DNA of 45,292 nucleotides from the NCBI GenBank assembly GCA_019313825.1, contig JAFDAM010000009.1, positions 1 to 45,292 on the forward strand, in the 5' to 3' direction. Made by a program: the position numbers and the translations under genes. The notes below the pieces were generated by a model. It saw nothing but the letters and a program-made list of their open reading frames with translations, was not told the DNA's origin and ran no database searches. This stretch comes from Deltaproteobacteria bacterium (GTDB lineage: Bacteria > Desulfobacterota > DSM-4660 > Desulfatiglandales > HGW-15). Position 1 is the stretch's first letter. Each line of letters begins with the position of its first letter. Shown piece by piece: positions 8,771 to 16,810 of the stretch.

Positions 8771-9068
8771 CTTATAAAGTCCTTGTCTACCTTTATCAGC
8801 GGCCTTCAGTTACCGGACAGAAAGATATTGTTTGCGAACCTGCTCCTTATGAAGTCCGGTCCTTCCCCGTATTGCAGGGGTTATAGCCAGTGAGCTATGA
8901 AAAATTAAAAGACTATCCAGTAATGGCGATTAATAAGGCTTAAGGCCGAAGGCTGAAGGAAGGAGCTGTTTCTGTTTTTTGCCGTATACCTTATGCCTTA
9001 CGCCTGTCGAAGATCCCGGTTTATCGGGGCGCCCTTTCTATTTAGATATCGCCTTGAAGAGACAGCCA
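8771..9068. other. Repeat-bearing gap between lpxL and waaF
   Basis: No gene is supported here. The side next to waaF (8771-8900) holds a possible hairpin (TCCGG near 8814 and CCGGA near 8850). The rest is modular repeat copy C. The gap breaks an otherwise overlapping LPS gene string, so waaF may need its own promoter. Confidence 0.5.
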
Positions 9069-9085
9069 TTACGTCCTTTTCACAC
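8905..9085. repeat. Dispersed modular repeat, copy C
   Basis: Module order matches copy A (686-885). CTATCCAGTAAT with ATTAATAAGG is at about 8913-8938, then an AAGGC-rich run, a TATACC-rich run (8983-9003), a CCCGGTTTATCGGG hairpin near 9013-9026 and the core TATCGCCTTGAAGAGACAGCC at about 9046-9066. The right edge runs into lpxL: the lpxL stop codon (9069-9071) lies inside the repeat end ATTACGTCC. Confidence 0.7.
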
Positions 9086-10016
9086 CCCGATGGGGTGAGG
9101 GCAATGCCGCGTCTTTTGACTGATAAAAATCATCAGGGAGCCGCCAGTACGGTCTTGTCTTCCAGCGCATATGGAACCAGAACCAGTGGTCAGGATACTG
9201 CCTGATGTAATCCTCAATAACACCTGTAAAAAGGGCTGTATTCTCCTCCACATCCTTGGTCTTGTCTCCAGACCTTTTCAACCGGACCTCATTCTCGAAG
9301 ACAATGCGGTATCGCCCGTCCTTTTGTCTCACTGAAAAGACCGGTATTACCGGCGCCCCTGTCTTTAAGGCCATAAGCGCCAATCCCTTGTTTGTGCAGG
9401 CCGATCTGCCCAAAAAATTGATAAAGACGCCATCATACCAGTCCACATTCTGGTCCAGCAGGATCCCTACCATCCTGTTCTGTCTGATCGCCCTCATCAG
9501 CTTTCTCATGGCCCTCTGCTTTGGTATCAACTCCGTGCCGAAACTTGTTCGCAGGCTATTCATAAGCCTGTCCAGGGGTTGAAAATCGAACGGTCTCGCG
9601 ACGATGGAAAGGCTTCCAAAACGAAGGGATATCGCAGCGGACATGAGTTCCCAATTTCCAAAGTGACCTGTAAGGAGAAACACGCCCCTGCCTTTTTCAA
9701 TAGCCTTGATGAGATTCTCTTCGTTTTTAAAGTATACGTATTTATCCAGATTGCCTTGATTTAACTCAATGATGTGTGGAATCTCAAACAGCAACTGCCC
9801 GAAATGGAGAATGACCTTCCTATAAATTTTATTCATCTCGGCCTTTTCCATGGAGCCGTCAAAGGCCTTTTGAATATTTTCTCTGGCCACGCGCGTTCTT
9901 TTCATGGGGATCATGGATAATGCTATCCCCAGCAGCTTTCCTGAAAATCGTCCAACAGAGAGAGGTATGCGTGAAACCAATTTGCCGATAATATAGATCA
10001 GTCTTTTGGTCATCAC
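9069..10016 (-). CDS. lpxL: Lipid A biosynthesis acyltransferase (LpxL/HtrB family)
   Basis: A lysophospholipid-acyltransferase-like enzyme that adds a secondary acyl chain to Kdo-lipid A. The catalytic motif HFGNWE is at residues 118-123. The later DQNVDWYDG (about 203-211) and WFWFHMRWKTRP (about 282-293) segments are typical of the family. The length is 315 residues. GTG 10016 overlaps the lpxK stop as GTGA; an ATG follows immediately. The last dozen codons (KDAALPSPHRGVKRT) look atypical, and the stop lies inside a dispersed repeat, so the C-terminus may have been remodelled by it. LpxL versus LpxM specificity cannot be decided. Confidence 0.88.
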   Translation of the reverse strand: MMTKRLIYIIGKLVSRIPLSVGRFSGKLLGIALSMIPMKRTRVARENIQKAFDGSMEKAEMNKIYRKVILHFGQLLFEIPHIIELNQGNLDKYVYFKNEENLIKAIEKGRGVFLLTGHFGNWELMSAAISLRFGSLSIVARPFDFQPLDRLMNSLRTSFGTELIPKQRAMRKLMRAIRQNRMVGILLDQNVDWYDGVFINFLGRSACTNKGLALMALKTGAPVIPVFSVRQKDGRYRIVFENEVRLKRSGDKTKDVEENTALFTGVIEDYIRQYPDHWFWFHMRWKTRPYWRLPDDFYQSKDAALPSPHRGVKRT

Positions 10017-11107
10017 TTAAAAACCGCCGATCTTTCCGCCCTATCTTTGATCATCCTGAAAAACCGGTCCTGCCCGGATAAAAGGGTAAATCTGATTGTC
10101 AGATATGTCAGGTCGGGGTACCCGGATGCGATGTTTTCCAGTCTCACCCAGTCCTTTTCGGTCGTTACCATAAGATCGGCCTTTATCTTTCTCTTTTTTA
10201 CATTCAATTCCCGCAGTTCTTTAGGGCTGAATGAGTGGTGGTCTCCAAAATCCTTAAAAGAGACCAGATCGGCCCCTAAATCAATCAAGGTCTCCTTGAA
10301 TACTTCAGGTCTGGCAATGCCTGCAAAGGCTATGATGCGTTTTCCCCTTAAGAACTCCGGATCATGGACCCTGTTATCTCCGGGGAAAACGATATTCTCC
10401 GGAATATGATCGCCTCTGAACAGGGGCCTGCCCTGCAATCTTTTCTCTAAGATCCCCTCCAAATTATCTCCCGGAGGACTCTGGCCGGATCGCGTAATGA
10501 TAACGGCATCGGCTCTCTCTAATTGACCAATGGGCTCCCTGAGGGGCCCCCAGGGTAAAAGATGCCCGTTACCAAAGGGACTCGAGGCGTCGATCAAGAC
10601 CAGATCAAGGTCCCTTTTGAGGGCCAGATGCTGAAAACCGTCATCGAGTATATAAAAATTGGTCCCAAACCTCTTATGGGCCAATAACCCGGCCGTATAG
10701 CGATTTTTAGATATAATGACAGGCACTCCCTGAAGTCTCTTTGCCAAGAGGTAAGGCTCATCACCCGCCTCGACCGGTCCGGCGTTTATATCATCTCCAT
10801 CAGAGACCACAAGGATTTTCGTGTTATAACGACCGCCATAGCCCCTTGAGAGGATAGCGACACGATAACCTTGATCCAAGGCCCACTCCGCCATCATGCG
10901 GGCCGCCGGAGTTTTTCCTGTCCCTCCCACGGTCAGGTTCCCTATACTTACGACAAACCCGGGGAGTGATCTCTTGGCCATTCCCTTGCGGGCTATGATT
11001 CTGAGCCTTACGCCCAGTCCGTATATAGATGAGAGGAGTGCCAGGGGAGGAGTACTCGCACTATATCCTCTTCTTTCATGGATATCCGGCCAATCAGTCA
11101 GCTTCAA
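10013..11107 (-). CDS. lpxK: Tetraacyldisaccharide 4'-kinase
   Basis: Phosphorylates the 4' position of the lipid A disaccharide at the inner membrane. The Walker A region SIGNLTVGGTGKTP is at about residues 54-67, then SRGYGG, DDGFQH (Walker B region) and TTEKDWVRL. I chose TTG 11107 (364 residues) because GGAGG lies 5 nt upstream and the overlap with waaA falls to 14 nt. The in-frame ATG at 11146 (377 residues) overlaps waaA by 53 nt and has no better ribosome site. The next gene, lpxL, overlaps by 4 nt. Confidence 0.9.
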   Translation of the reverse strand: MKLTDWPDIHERRGYSASTPPLALLSSIYGLGVRLRIIARKGMAKRSLPGFVVSIGNLTVGGTGKTPAARMMAEWALDQGYRVAILSRGYGGRYNTKILVVSDGDDINAGPVEAGDEPYLLAKRLQGVPVIISKNRYTAGLLAHKRFGTNFYILDDGFQHLALKRDLDLVLIDASSPFGNGHLLPWGPLREPIGQLERADAVIITRSGQSPPGDNLEGILEKRLQGRPLFRGDHIPENIVFPGDNRVHDPEFLRGKRIIAFAGIARPEVFKETLIDLGADLVSFKDFGDHHSFSPKELRELNVKKRKIKADLMVTTEKDWVRLENIASGYPDLTYLTIRFTLLSGQDRFFRMIKDRAERSAVFK

Positions 11108-12377
11108 GGAAACCTCCAATATGCTCCATAACGCGTTCCAGGGCACCCCGGTTCATCTCCACGAATTCTTTGGCCTGTTTGCCCATCATGCCGGATCTGT
11201 CAGTCTCAGACAGAAGCCCTTTCATTGTCTCAAAAAGGTCTTCCGCATCCTCAACCTTTTTGCCCCCGCCGGCCTCGATCAAGAGCTCGGACATGAGGAC
11301 AAAATTATGAGTATGCGGTCCGAAGAGGACCGGGCAACCGAAGCTGGCAGGCTCCAGTAGATTATGTCCTCCTATGGGGACCATGCTTCCCCCCACAAAA
11401 CTTATCTCAGCCAGACCATAGAGACGCCCCAGTTCGCCTATTGTATTAAGAATCAGGACCTTGTAGTGATCACTATCCCCGGGGAGGTCGGTCCTGCGTA
11501 TATCCTTAAGTCCTTTGATACTGCATAAACCATGAATCTCTTCCGCCCTTTCAGGTCTTCTCGGCGCAATAATCAGGCGCAATTCAGGAAAATGGACTAC
11601 TAACCTTCCGAATGTCTCTAGGACAATCTCATCTTCTCCTTCATGGGTGCTTCCCGCCACCCACACCCTGTCTTCAGGATTTATATTCAGGAGTCGGAGC
11701 CAGTGATTACGCTCCTTTTCATCCATCGGGAGCCAGGTCCGATCAAACTTGATATTTCCAACGGTCTTCACTTTTTCAGGCAAAAGCCCTATCTCAAGCA
11801 GCCTGTCCCTGTCCAGGTCGGACTGCATCAGCCACAGATTCACAAGACCAAGCACCTTATTGGATAGAGGCCGGAATCTCCTATAGGATCTGAAGGTCCG
11901 GGGAGAGACTCGGCCGTTTATCAGGAGGGTTTTTACACCTCTACTTTTCAGGTGAGAAATCAGACCCGGCCAGATATCCGACTCCACTAAGACCAGGATT
12001 GATGGGCGGATAAAACCTGTTATTCTCCTTATAGACCACCAGAAATCCAAGGGCAGGGGCAGCAGGAAATCGACTTTCCCTTCCAATTCATCGCGGGCGA
12101 TCTTCATCCCTTGTCGAGTAGTAACGGTAAATATGATATCTCTTAAGGGGTATTGCCGTTTGAGAGACCATACAACAGGCAAGGCGGAGATGACTTCACC
12201 TACTGAACAGGCATGGATCCATATGCTTTGCTTTTTGGGAGGGGTATCAGGTAACCGCAAGCAAAGCCTTTCAATCAAGCGCTGACCCTTTGGAAACAGT
12301 GTCAGGGGTAGGGAAAGTGTGATAATGAGGCTCCATGCCAGATTATAGAGGAACAAAGAGAGATTAACCGATTTCAC
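11094..12377 (-). CDS. waaA: 3-deoxy-D-manno-octulosonic acid (Kdo) transferase
   Basis: Transfers Kdo from CMP-Kdo to lipid IVA. The 427-residue protein starts with an N-terminal membrane anchor (about 6-28). It then has the acceptor-domain motif HACSVGEVISALPV (about 51-64) and, in the C-terminal domain, AGSTHEGED (about 240-248) and the GGSMVPIGGHNLLEP segment (about 331-345) used for CMP binding. The GTG start at 12377 has a weak ribosome site. It is first in the minus-strand LPS string. How many Kdo residues it adds cannot be read from sequence. Confidence 0.93.
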   Translation of the reverse strand: MKSVNLSLFLYNLAWSLIITLSLPLTLFPKGQRLIERLCLRLPDTPPKKQSIWIHACSVGEVISALPVVWSLKRQYPLRDIIFTVTTRQGMKIARDELEGKVDFLLPLPLDFWWSIRRITGFIRPSILVLVESDIWPGLISHLKSRGVKTLLINGRVSPRTFRSYRRFRPLSNKVLGLVNLWLMQSDLDRDRLLEIGLLPEKVKTVGNIKFDRTWLPMDEKERNHWLRLLNINPEDRVWVAGSTHEGEDEIVLETFGRLVVHFPELRLIIAPRRPERAEEIHGLCSIKGLKDIRRTDLPGDSDHYKVLILNTIGELGRLYGLAEISFVGGSMVPIGGHNLLEPASFGCPVLFGPHTHNFVLMSELLIEAGGGKKVEDAEDLFETMKGLLSETDRSGMMGKQAKEFVEMNRGALERVMEHIGGFLEAD

Positions 12378-12410
12378 TTATATTACCAATCCAATAAGAG
12401 TTAGTGTCCA

Positions 12411-12477
12411 TCACATGTCGATACACACTTTTAGAGTGCAAACAAAGATTCGTCCTCTGTGAATGACTTCTTTACTC
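12411..12477. repeat. Dispersed modular repeat, copy D (3' modules only)
   Basis: ATGTCGATACACACTTTT (12416-12433), GTGCAAACAAAG and CGTCC (about 12437-12455), and the end TTCTTTACTC (12468-12477) align with copy A at 895-988. The end module covers the ntrY stop codon (12472-12474). Confidence 0.7.
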
Positions 12478-14712
12478 TGGCCAAACATTTACAGGAAGCT
12501 CAATAATAAATTTTGTGCCGAGAGGATTGTTATCCTGGACGTCTATCAGGCCGTTATGATCATTTATAATGGTGTTTACTATCGCAAGACCCAGACCGGT
12601 ACCATGTTTTTTAGTGGAAAAATAGGGCTCGAAAAGTCTCATCTTATGATCAGGTGGAATGCCCTTTCCGTTGTCCGTGACCTCAATTCTCACCGTATCA
12701 AGCTCCTTATCGTATTCGAGGTCAATCATAACCTCTCCGGTACCGTCTATGGCAGCTATCGCGTTGTCTAACAAATTGATCATCACCCTTTTGATCTGTT
12801 CTCTGTCTACATTCAACGTCGGCACTTCGGCTGAATCATTAAAGGTGACCTTTACATCGTTCTGTGTCTCCACATACAGACCTACCGCCTCCTTGATAAT
12901 CTGGTTTATATCACCCGGCTCGGGATTGGAGGCGGGCATGCGGGCATAACTGGAAAATTCGTCTACAAGGCGTTTTAATCCCTCAGCCTGATTGATAATC
13001 ATGTCCGTGCATTCCTCAAAGACCTGGCCGTCCTCCTGGGCCACTATATGCCCGTATCTTCGTTTCAATCTCTGGGCGGATAGCTGAATAGGGGTAAGAG
13101 GATTTTTTACCTCATGGGCTATACGTCTTGCCACTTCACGCCACGCGGCCATCCTTTGGGCCTTCTCGATCTCGGTCAGGTCCTCGAAAACAGCAACCAT
13201 GCCCAGATACGTTCCCTGATCATCCCGGAGCATCTTTATGGAAACAAGTAAGGGCAAGGTCTTTTTATCAACTGAAATGCTTATCTGTTTTTGTAAAAAG
13301 CCTTTTCGCAGGAGGCTTTTATCTGTCAGGAAAGCAGTTATCACCTTGACATGATCCTGTGGCATGACATCTTTAAAATTTTCCCCGATTATCTCTTCAC
13401 TTTTAATACTCAACATCTTCTCCGCTGATTGATTGATAGTAAGGATCCTTCCATCGGCATCAGCTGAGACCACTCCAGCCGCAACATTCGCGAGAATAGT
13501 CTCCATGTAAATACGTCTCTGTTCTATCTCCACATTACTGCGTATCAGCTCCTTATTGGCCTCCTCCAGCTGTTTTTTGCTGTTTTTAAGGTCAAGGGTC
13601 ATCCTGTTGAATGAGTTTACGAGATCTCCAATCTCATCCTTTGCTTCCAGGTCGATAAAAAAGTCATAATCCCCTGAGGCGATTCGGTCCGTTCCTTCAG
13701 CCAGCTCCTGAATGGGAACGGTAATGCCCTTGGAAAGGAAAAATCCGAACCAGACAGAAGCGAAGATAATAAGAAGGGTCACGATAGAGAGAGTAATCAT
13801 ATGACTTATTTTAATGGGTTTTTTTAATATCTTAAACTGGTTATACTCTTCCAGACCCCTTGATATCGCCTGTAAGCGGGTTACAAAAACGCTCGGGATA
13901 AATCTCTCCAAAACGATCAGACCGACAACGGCCTTTGATTCGGTCCTTGAAAAGATAGGGACTATACCGCTAACAAGGTCTCCATGGGTGGACGATTGGA
14001 TATCTTGAATATCTGTTCCCTTTTCAAAGCTCTTTTTTAGGACTTCCTCACCAGGATCAGTGAACGGACTCAGGTCAATGCTGTCATCATGAGAGGATGC
14101 CCTTAATTTCATCTCCTGGGAAAAGACCTTTATGGATGCCAGATTGTATTCAATCCGCTTTTCAGTGATAAATTCTTCAAGTTCATCTTTTTTTAATTTA
14201 AGGATATATCCATGGTAGGTTATGAGACGGCTGAGGTTGTTCCCCGCGAAGAAGAGCTCATTAGTTATCTGATCATAGTAATCCTGTCCCACCTCCAGTG
14301 AACTCTTGAGGGACCTCTCTATGGGAATACTGTACCAATATTCAATGGAGGTGGATATAAACTGCACGGACACGAAGAAAAGGATGATTGTCGGAAGGAG
14401 GGAGAGGGTAATAAAGGCCAGGACCAGTTTAGTCCTGAGTCTCGCCCCCATAATCTTTTTTTTCCGCTCAAAAAGCAGCTTGACCAGATTTCTCATGGTC
14501 AGAAAAAGCAGAGTCAGAAGCAGGATAACATTGATATTTATTAGGGCAAAAACGAGAATACTACTTGAGATGGGGAGGTCCAGCCCCAGATCAAAGACCT
14601 TGAATCCGAGATAGGATAGAAGAAGGACCACTACAGCAAGGCCAGCGATAATATATCTTTCCTTGCGTTGCCTTTTCAGATCCTGATTTTCTGTGTTTGA
14701 AAACTCTTTCAT
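12472..14712 (-). CDS. NtrY-like membrane sensor histidine kinase
   Basis: A 746-residue two-component kinase resembling NtrY. It has membrane segments at about 20-38, 50-72 and 96-118, a periplasmic-type sensor region to about 302, a membrane segment at 305-326, and HAMP at about 327-380. A PAS domain spans about 400-515. The HisKA motif AHEVKNPLTPIQLSAQRL carries phospho-acceptor His533; the HATPase N box is near 647-651 (NLLDN), with DNGKGIP and GTGLGLAIV further on. NtrY proteins usually signal to NtrX; no response regulator gene is adjacent here. The upstream DUF4390 gene ends 6 bp before it, as in many related genomes. The stop codon lies within a dispersed repeat module. Confidence 0.88.
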   Translation of the reverse strand: MKEFSNTENQDLKRQRKERYIIAGLAVVVLLLSYLGFKVFDLGLDLPISSSILVFALININVILLLTLLFLTMRNLVKLLFERKKKIMGARLRTKLVLAFITLSLLPTIILFFVSVQFISTSIEYWYSIPIERSLKSSLEVGQDYYDQITNELFFAGNNLSRLITYHGYILKLKKDELEEFITEKRIEYNLASIKVFSQEMKLRASSHDDSIDLSPFTDPGEEVLKKSFEKGTDIQDIQSSTHGDLVSGIVPIFSRTESKAVVGLIVLERFIPSVFVTRLQAISRGLEEYNQFKILKKPIKISHMITLSIVTLLIIFASVWFGFFLSKGITVPIQELAEGTDRIASGDYDFFIDLEAKDEIGDLVNSFNRMTLDLKNSKKQLEEANKELIRSNVEIEQRRIYMETILANVAAGVVSADADGRILTINQSAEKMLSIKSEEIIGENFKDVMPQDHVKVITAFLTDKSLLRKGFLQKQISISVDKKTLPLLVSIKMLRDDQGTYLGMVAVFEDLTEIEKAQRMAAWREVARRIAHEVKNPLTPIQLSAQRLKRRYGHIVAQEDGQVFEECTDMIINQAEGLKRLVDEFSSYARMPASNPEPGDINQIIKEAVGLYVETQNDVKVTFNDSAEVPTLNVDREQIKRVMINLLDNAIAAIDGTGEVMIDLEYDKELDTVRIEVTDNGKGIPPDHKMRLFEPYFSTKKHGTGLGLAIVNTIINDHNGLIDVQDNNPLGTKFIIELPVNVWPE

Positions 14713-14718
14713 CTTATA

Positions 14719-15285
14719 CTAGTATGTAAAATCGTTGATATACCAATCGGTCTCAAAGTCCCAGAGGGAAAGAAAGAAAAAAACATTGTGCAGATAAAAA
14801 GGCAGTCTTATCTTATCGAGTTCAGCCATCATCCAGAGCTGATAGCTCGTGCCTTTTTCAAGATTGCTGAGTGATGTTACTTTTAGTGCCACCACATCGG
14901 CCATTAACTTCTTTGCCTTATCAAAATCCTTGACAATTACAGCCTGGTTTCCATCTTTCGATAATCTCAGCTCATAGTGCTTCTTTAGGTTGTCATACTT
15001 GATACTGTGGCTGACTTTCAAATCAGCCACCTTTCTGTTCCACAGGAAGCCTTGTTCCTCATAAAGCTTAAAAAAGAAGGTGAAAGTCGTGTCTATACCG
15101 CTCTCGATGGCCCTGTTTATCTCTGTTGTAAAACAGTCATTCACCTTAAAATTGACAATGAGGTGGTCCTCGTTATTGGTCACTGTAATATCAGATAGGC
15201 TGGCATTCTTTGCCTGGGCCGGTATTGCCGATTGGAGTAGAATAAAAAGAACAAGTATCAGCACTCTTCTCTTTATTGGTTGCAT
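14719..15285 (-). CDS. DUF4390 domain protein, probably exported
   Basis: A 188-residue protein with an N-terminal signal peptide (positively charged start, hydrophobic residues about 8-20, then PAQAK as a likely cleavage region). The body has the DUF4390 features: repeated beta-type segments with the phrase FTFFFKLYEE and the C-terminal FFLSLWDFETDWY. The function is unknown. Its place directly upstream of an NtrY-type kinase, with 6 bp between, suggests co-expression and possibly a periplasmic input to the kinase. That last point is inference only. Confidence 0.82.
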   Translation of the reverse strand: MQPIKRRVLILVLFILLQSAIPAQAKNASLSDITVTNNEDHLIVNFKVNDCFTTEINRAIESGIDTTFTFFFKLYEEQGFLWNRKVADLKVSHSIKYDNLKKHYELRLSKDGNQAVIVKDFDKAKKLMADVVALKVTSLSNLEKGTSYQLWMMAELDKIRLPFYLHNVFFFLSLWDFETDWYINDFTY

Positions 15286-15441
15286 AATCTATAATTAACC
15301 CCCTTCTTATAAAAGGGTATCTTGGGGCAATGCCACTTGCCCGCAAGATATCGGATATCCTCAGTAAAGCATGATAGCTAAGAGAGAGGTGAAATGCAAC
15401 ACCTATCGGTTTGGGAATGTGAAGAATTTATTACTGAAGGT
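15286..15441. other. Spacer between lpxC and the DUF4390 gene
   Basis: 156 bp with no coding potential. Near 15300-15316 the run CCCCCTTCTTATAAAAGGG contains a short CCCTT/AAGGG inverted pair. The spacer is long enough for a separate promoter for the DUF4390-ntrY pair, but no box stands out. Confidence 0.35.
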
Positions 15442-16371
15442 TCAGGCGGGAACTTTCTCTAAAGAGCCGAAAACCGGGATTTTCACGCTGTTCTGAATGC
15501 CTTCCTCCGGATTTTCCATGGATATTCTCTTCCAGCATCTTTTGTTGGCAATCAGCTTTTTTAACATGGCCAGGTTGAGGGAATGACCTGACTTATGGAT
15601 GACAAAACGGCCGATAACAGGAGTGCCAAGGATAGCAAGATCTCCAAGGAAATCCAGGATCTTGTGCCTTACAAATTCGTCTTTGTATCTAAGTCCATCC
15701 TCATTAATTATTCTGAAATCATCAATTACGATAGCGTTATCCAGAGATCCCCCCTTTGCCAATCCGGCTTCCCTTAATACCTGGACATCGCTCAAAAACC
15801 CGAATGTGCGCGCCCTGCTTATCTCTTTAACAAAGTCCTTGCCGGAAAAGCACAGCTCGTATTTCTGGTTCCTTAGTATGGGATGGTGGAAATCTATTGT
15901 ATAGGAGATCTTAAGTTCCTTTGAGGGGTGTATGGCGATGGAACGGTTGCCGTCCTGGATCTTAAGAGCCTTTTTTATGACCATGAACTGTTTAGGTTTC
16001 CTTTGTTCTCTAATGCCCACGCTTTTTAAGAGGAATATGAAAGGGGCCGAACTTCCGTCCATGATAGGTACTTCAGGTCCGTCAATCTCTACCCTCGCAT
16101 TGTCTATACCAAACCCGAAGAAGGCAGCCATCAGATGCTCGATTGTGGAGACCTTGAAACCGTTATCGCCAATGGTGGTGGACATATTGGTCTCAACCAC
16201 ATTATCAAAATGAACCTTGATAACGCGATTAACTGACTGACCTTTTCGTATGAAATTTATACCACTATCAGGCGGGGCCGGTTTGATTGTTATTTTGACT
16301 TTTTCTCCTGAATGAAGTCCTATTCCCGTACAACTCACATCATCGCGTACCGTCCGTTGTCTGTAGCTCAC
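15442..16371 (-). CDS. lpxC: UDP-3-O-acyl-N-acetylglucosamine deacetylase
   Basis: This enzyme performs the committed step of lipid A synthesis. The zinc and catalytic residues are visible: Glu78-His79 in STIEHLMAA, His236 and Asp240 in RHKILDFLGDL, and general acid His263 in KSGHSLN. The length, 309 residues, is usual. The GTG start at 16371 has AAGGAG 6 nt upstream. The gene is divergent from mltA across a 440-bp region that holds a perfect inverted repeat. Confidence 0.95.
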   Translation of the reverse strand: MSYRQRTVRDDVSCTGIGLHSGEKVKITIKPAPPDSGINFIRKGQSVNRVIKVHFDNVVETNMSTTIGDNGFKVSTIEHLMAAFFGFGIDNARVEIDGPEVPIMDGSSAPFIFLLKSVGIREQRKPKQFMVIKKALKIQDGNRSIAIHPSKELKISYTIDFHHPILRNQKYELCFSGKDFVKEISRARTFGFLSDVQVLREAGLAKGGSLDNAIVIDDFRIINEDGLRYKDEFVRHKILDFLGDLAILGTPVIGRFVIHKSGHSLNLAMLKKLIANKRCWKRISMENPEEGIQNSVKIPVFGSLEKVPA

Positions 16372-16375
16372 ACCC

Positions 16376-16810
16376 GACTCCTTTTTGTAATTACACTTCC
16401 AATGCTAAAATGATAAGCAAAAAATATGCCAGAAATAGGATAAGGCGAGGCGCAGCCTTAACTTCTTGCTAACCACATGATATAACTATGTTAATTGCAA
16501 TTTAGGGTTTTCGGGAAATAACAGCTTTCGTTTAACGGCCTGACATTAAGTGTGGTATTAATGCCACACTTAATGGAAAAAGTTACATATTACCAAATGC
16601 TTTCGTTATCAAGATTTTCTCTTGTTTCCAGGGGTATTACCTTATATTATAAAAAAATTCAAACTATAATTATTCGATAAAGAAAAGGAAGCCATGATCG
16701 GATAAAACAGCTCCTTGTTAGGAGGACCATCCCGCCAACAGCGGGACCGACTTCCTTATTGCGGGATTTTCGACGGGCACCATACTATATCACCCTTTAA
16801 TGAGAAGATT
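16376..16810. other. Divergent intergenic region lpxC/mltA
   Basis: About 435 bp without a gene. It contains the inverted repeat at 16544-16575, an AT-rich stretch (16610-16680) suited to promoters, and a TCCCGC/GCGGGA hairpin at 16730-16746 followed by a TTTTCGACGGG segment seen near similar hairpins elsewhere in the window. Confidence 0.5.
16544..16575. promoter_or_regulatory. Perfect 12-bp inverted repeat in the lpxC-mltA divergent region
   Basis: CATTAAGTGTGG (16544-16555) and CCACACTTAATG (16564-16575) are exact reverse complements around an 8-nt centre. There is no T-tract on either side, so a two-fold operator is more likely than a terminator. It lies about 170 bp upstream of lpxC and 240 bp upstream of mltA. 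The regulator is unknown. Confidence 0.55.

Noticed and set aside
8231-8893. 220-codon plus-strand frame
   Set aside because: It is antisense to waaF, whose family motifs are unambiguous.
16715-16810. N-terminal extension of MltA from TTG 16715
   Set aside because: It would precede the signal peptide with 32 residues encoded by a repeat-type hairpin; the lipobox requires a start near 16811.
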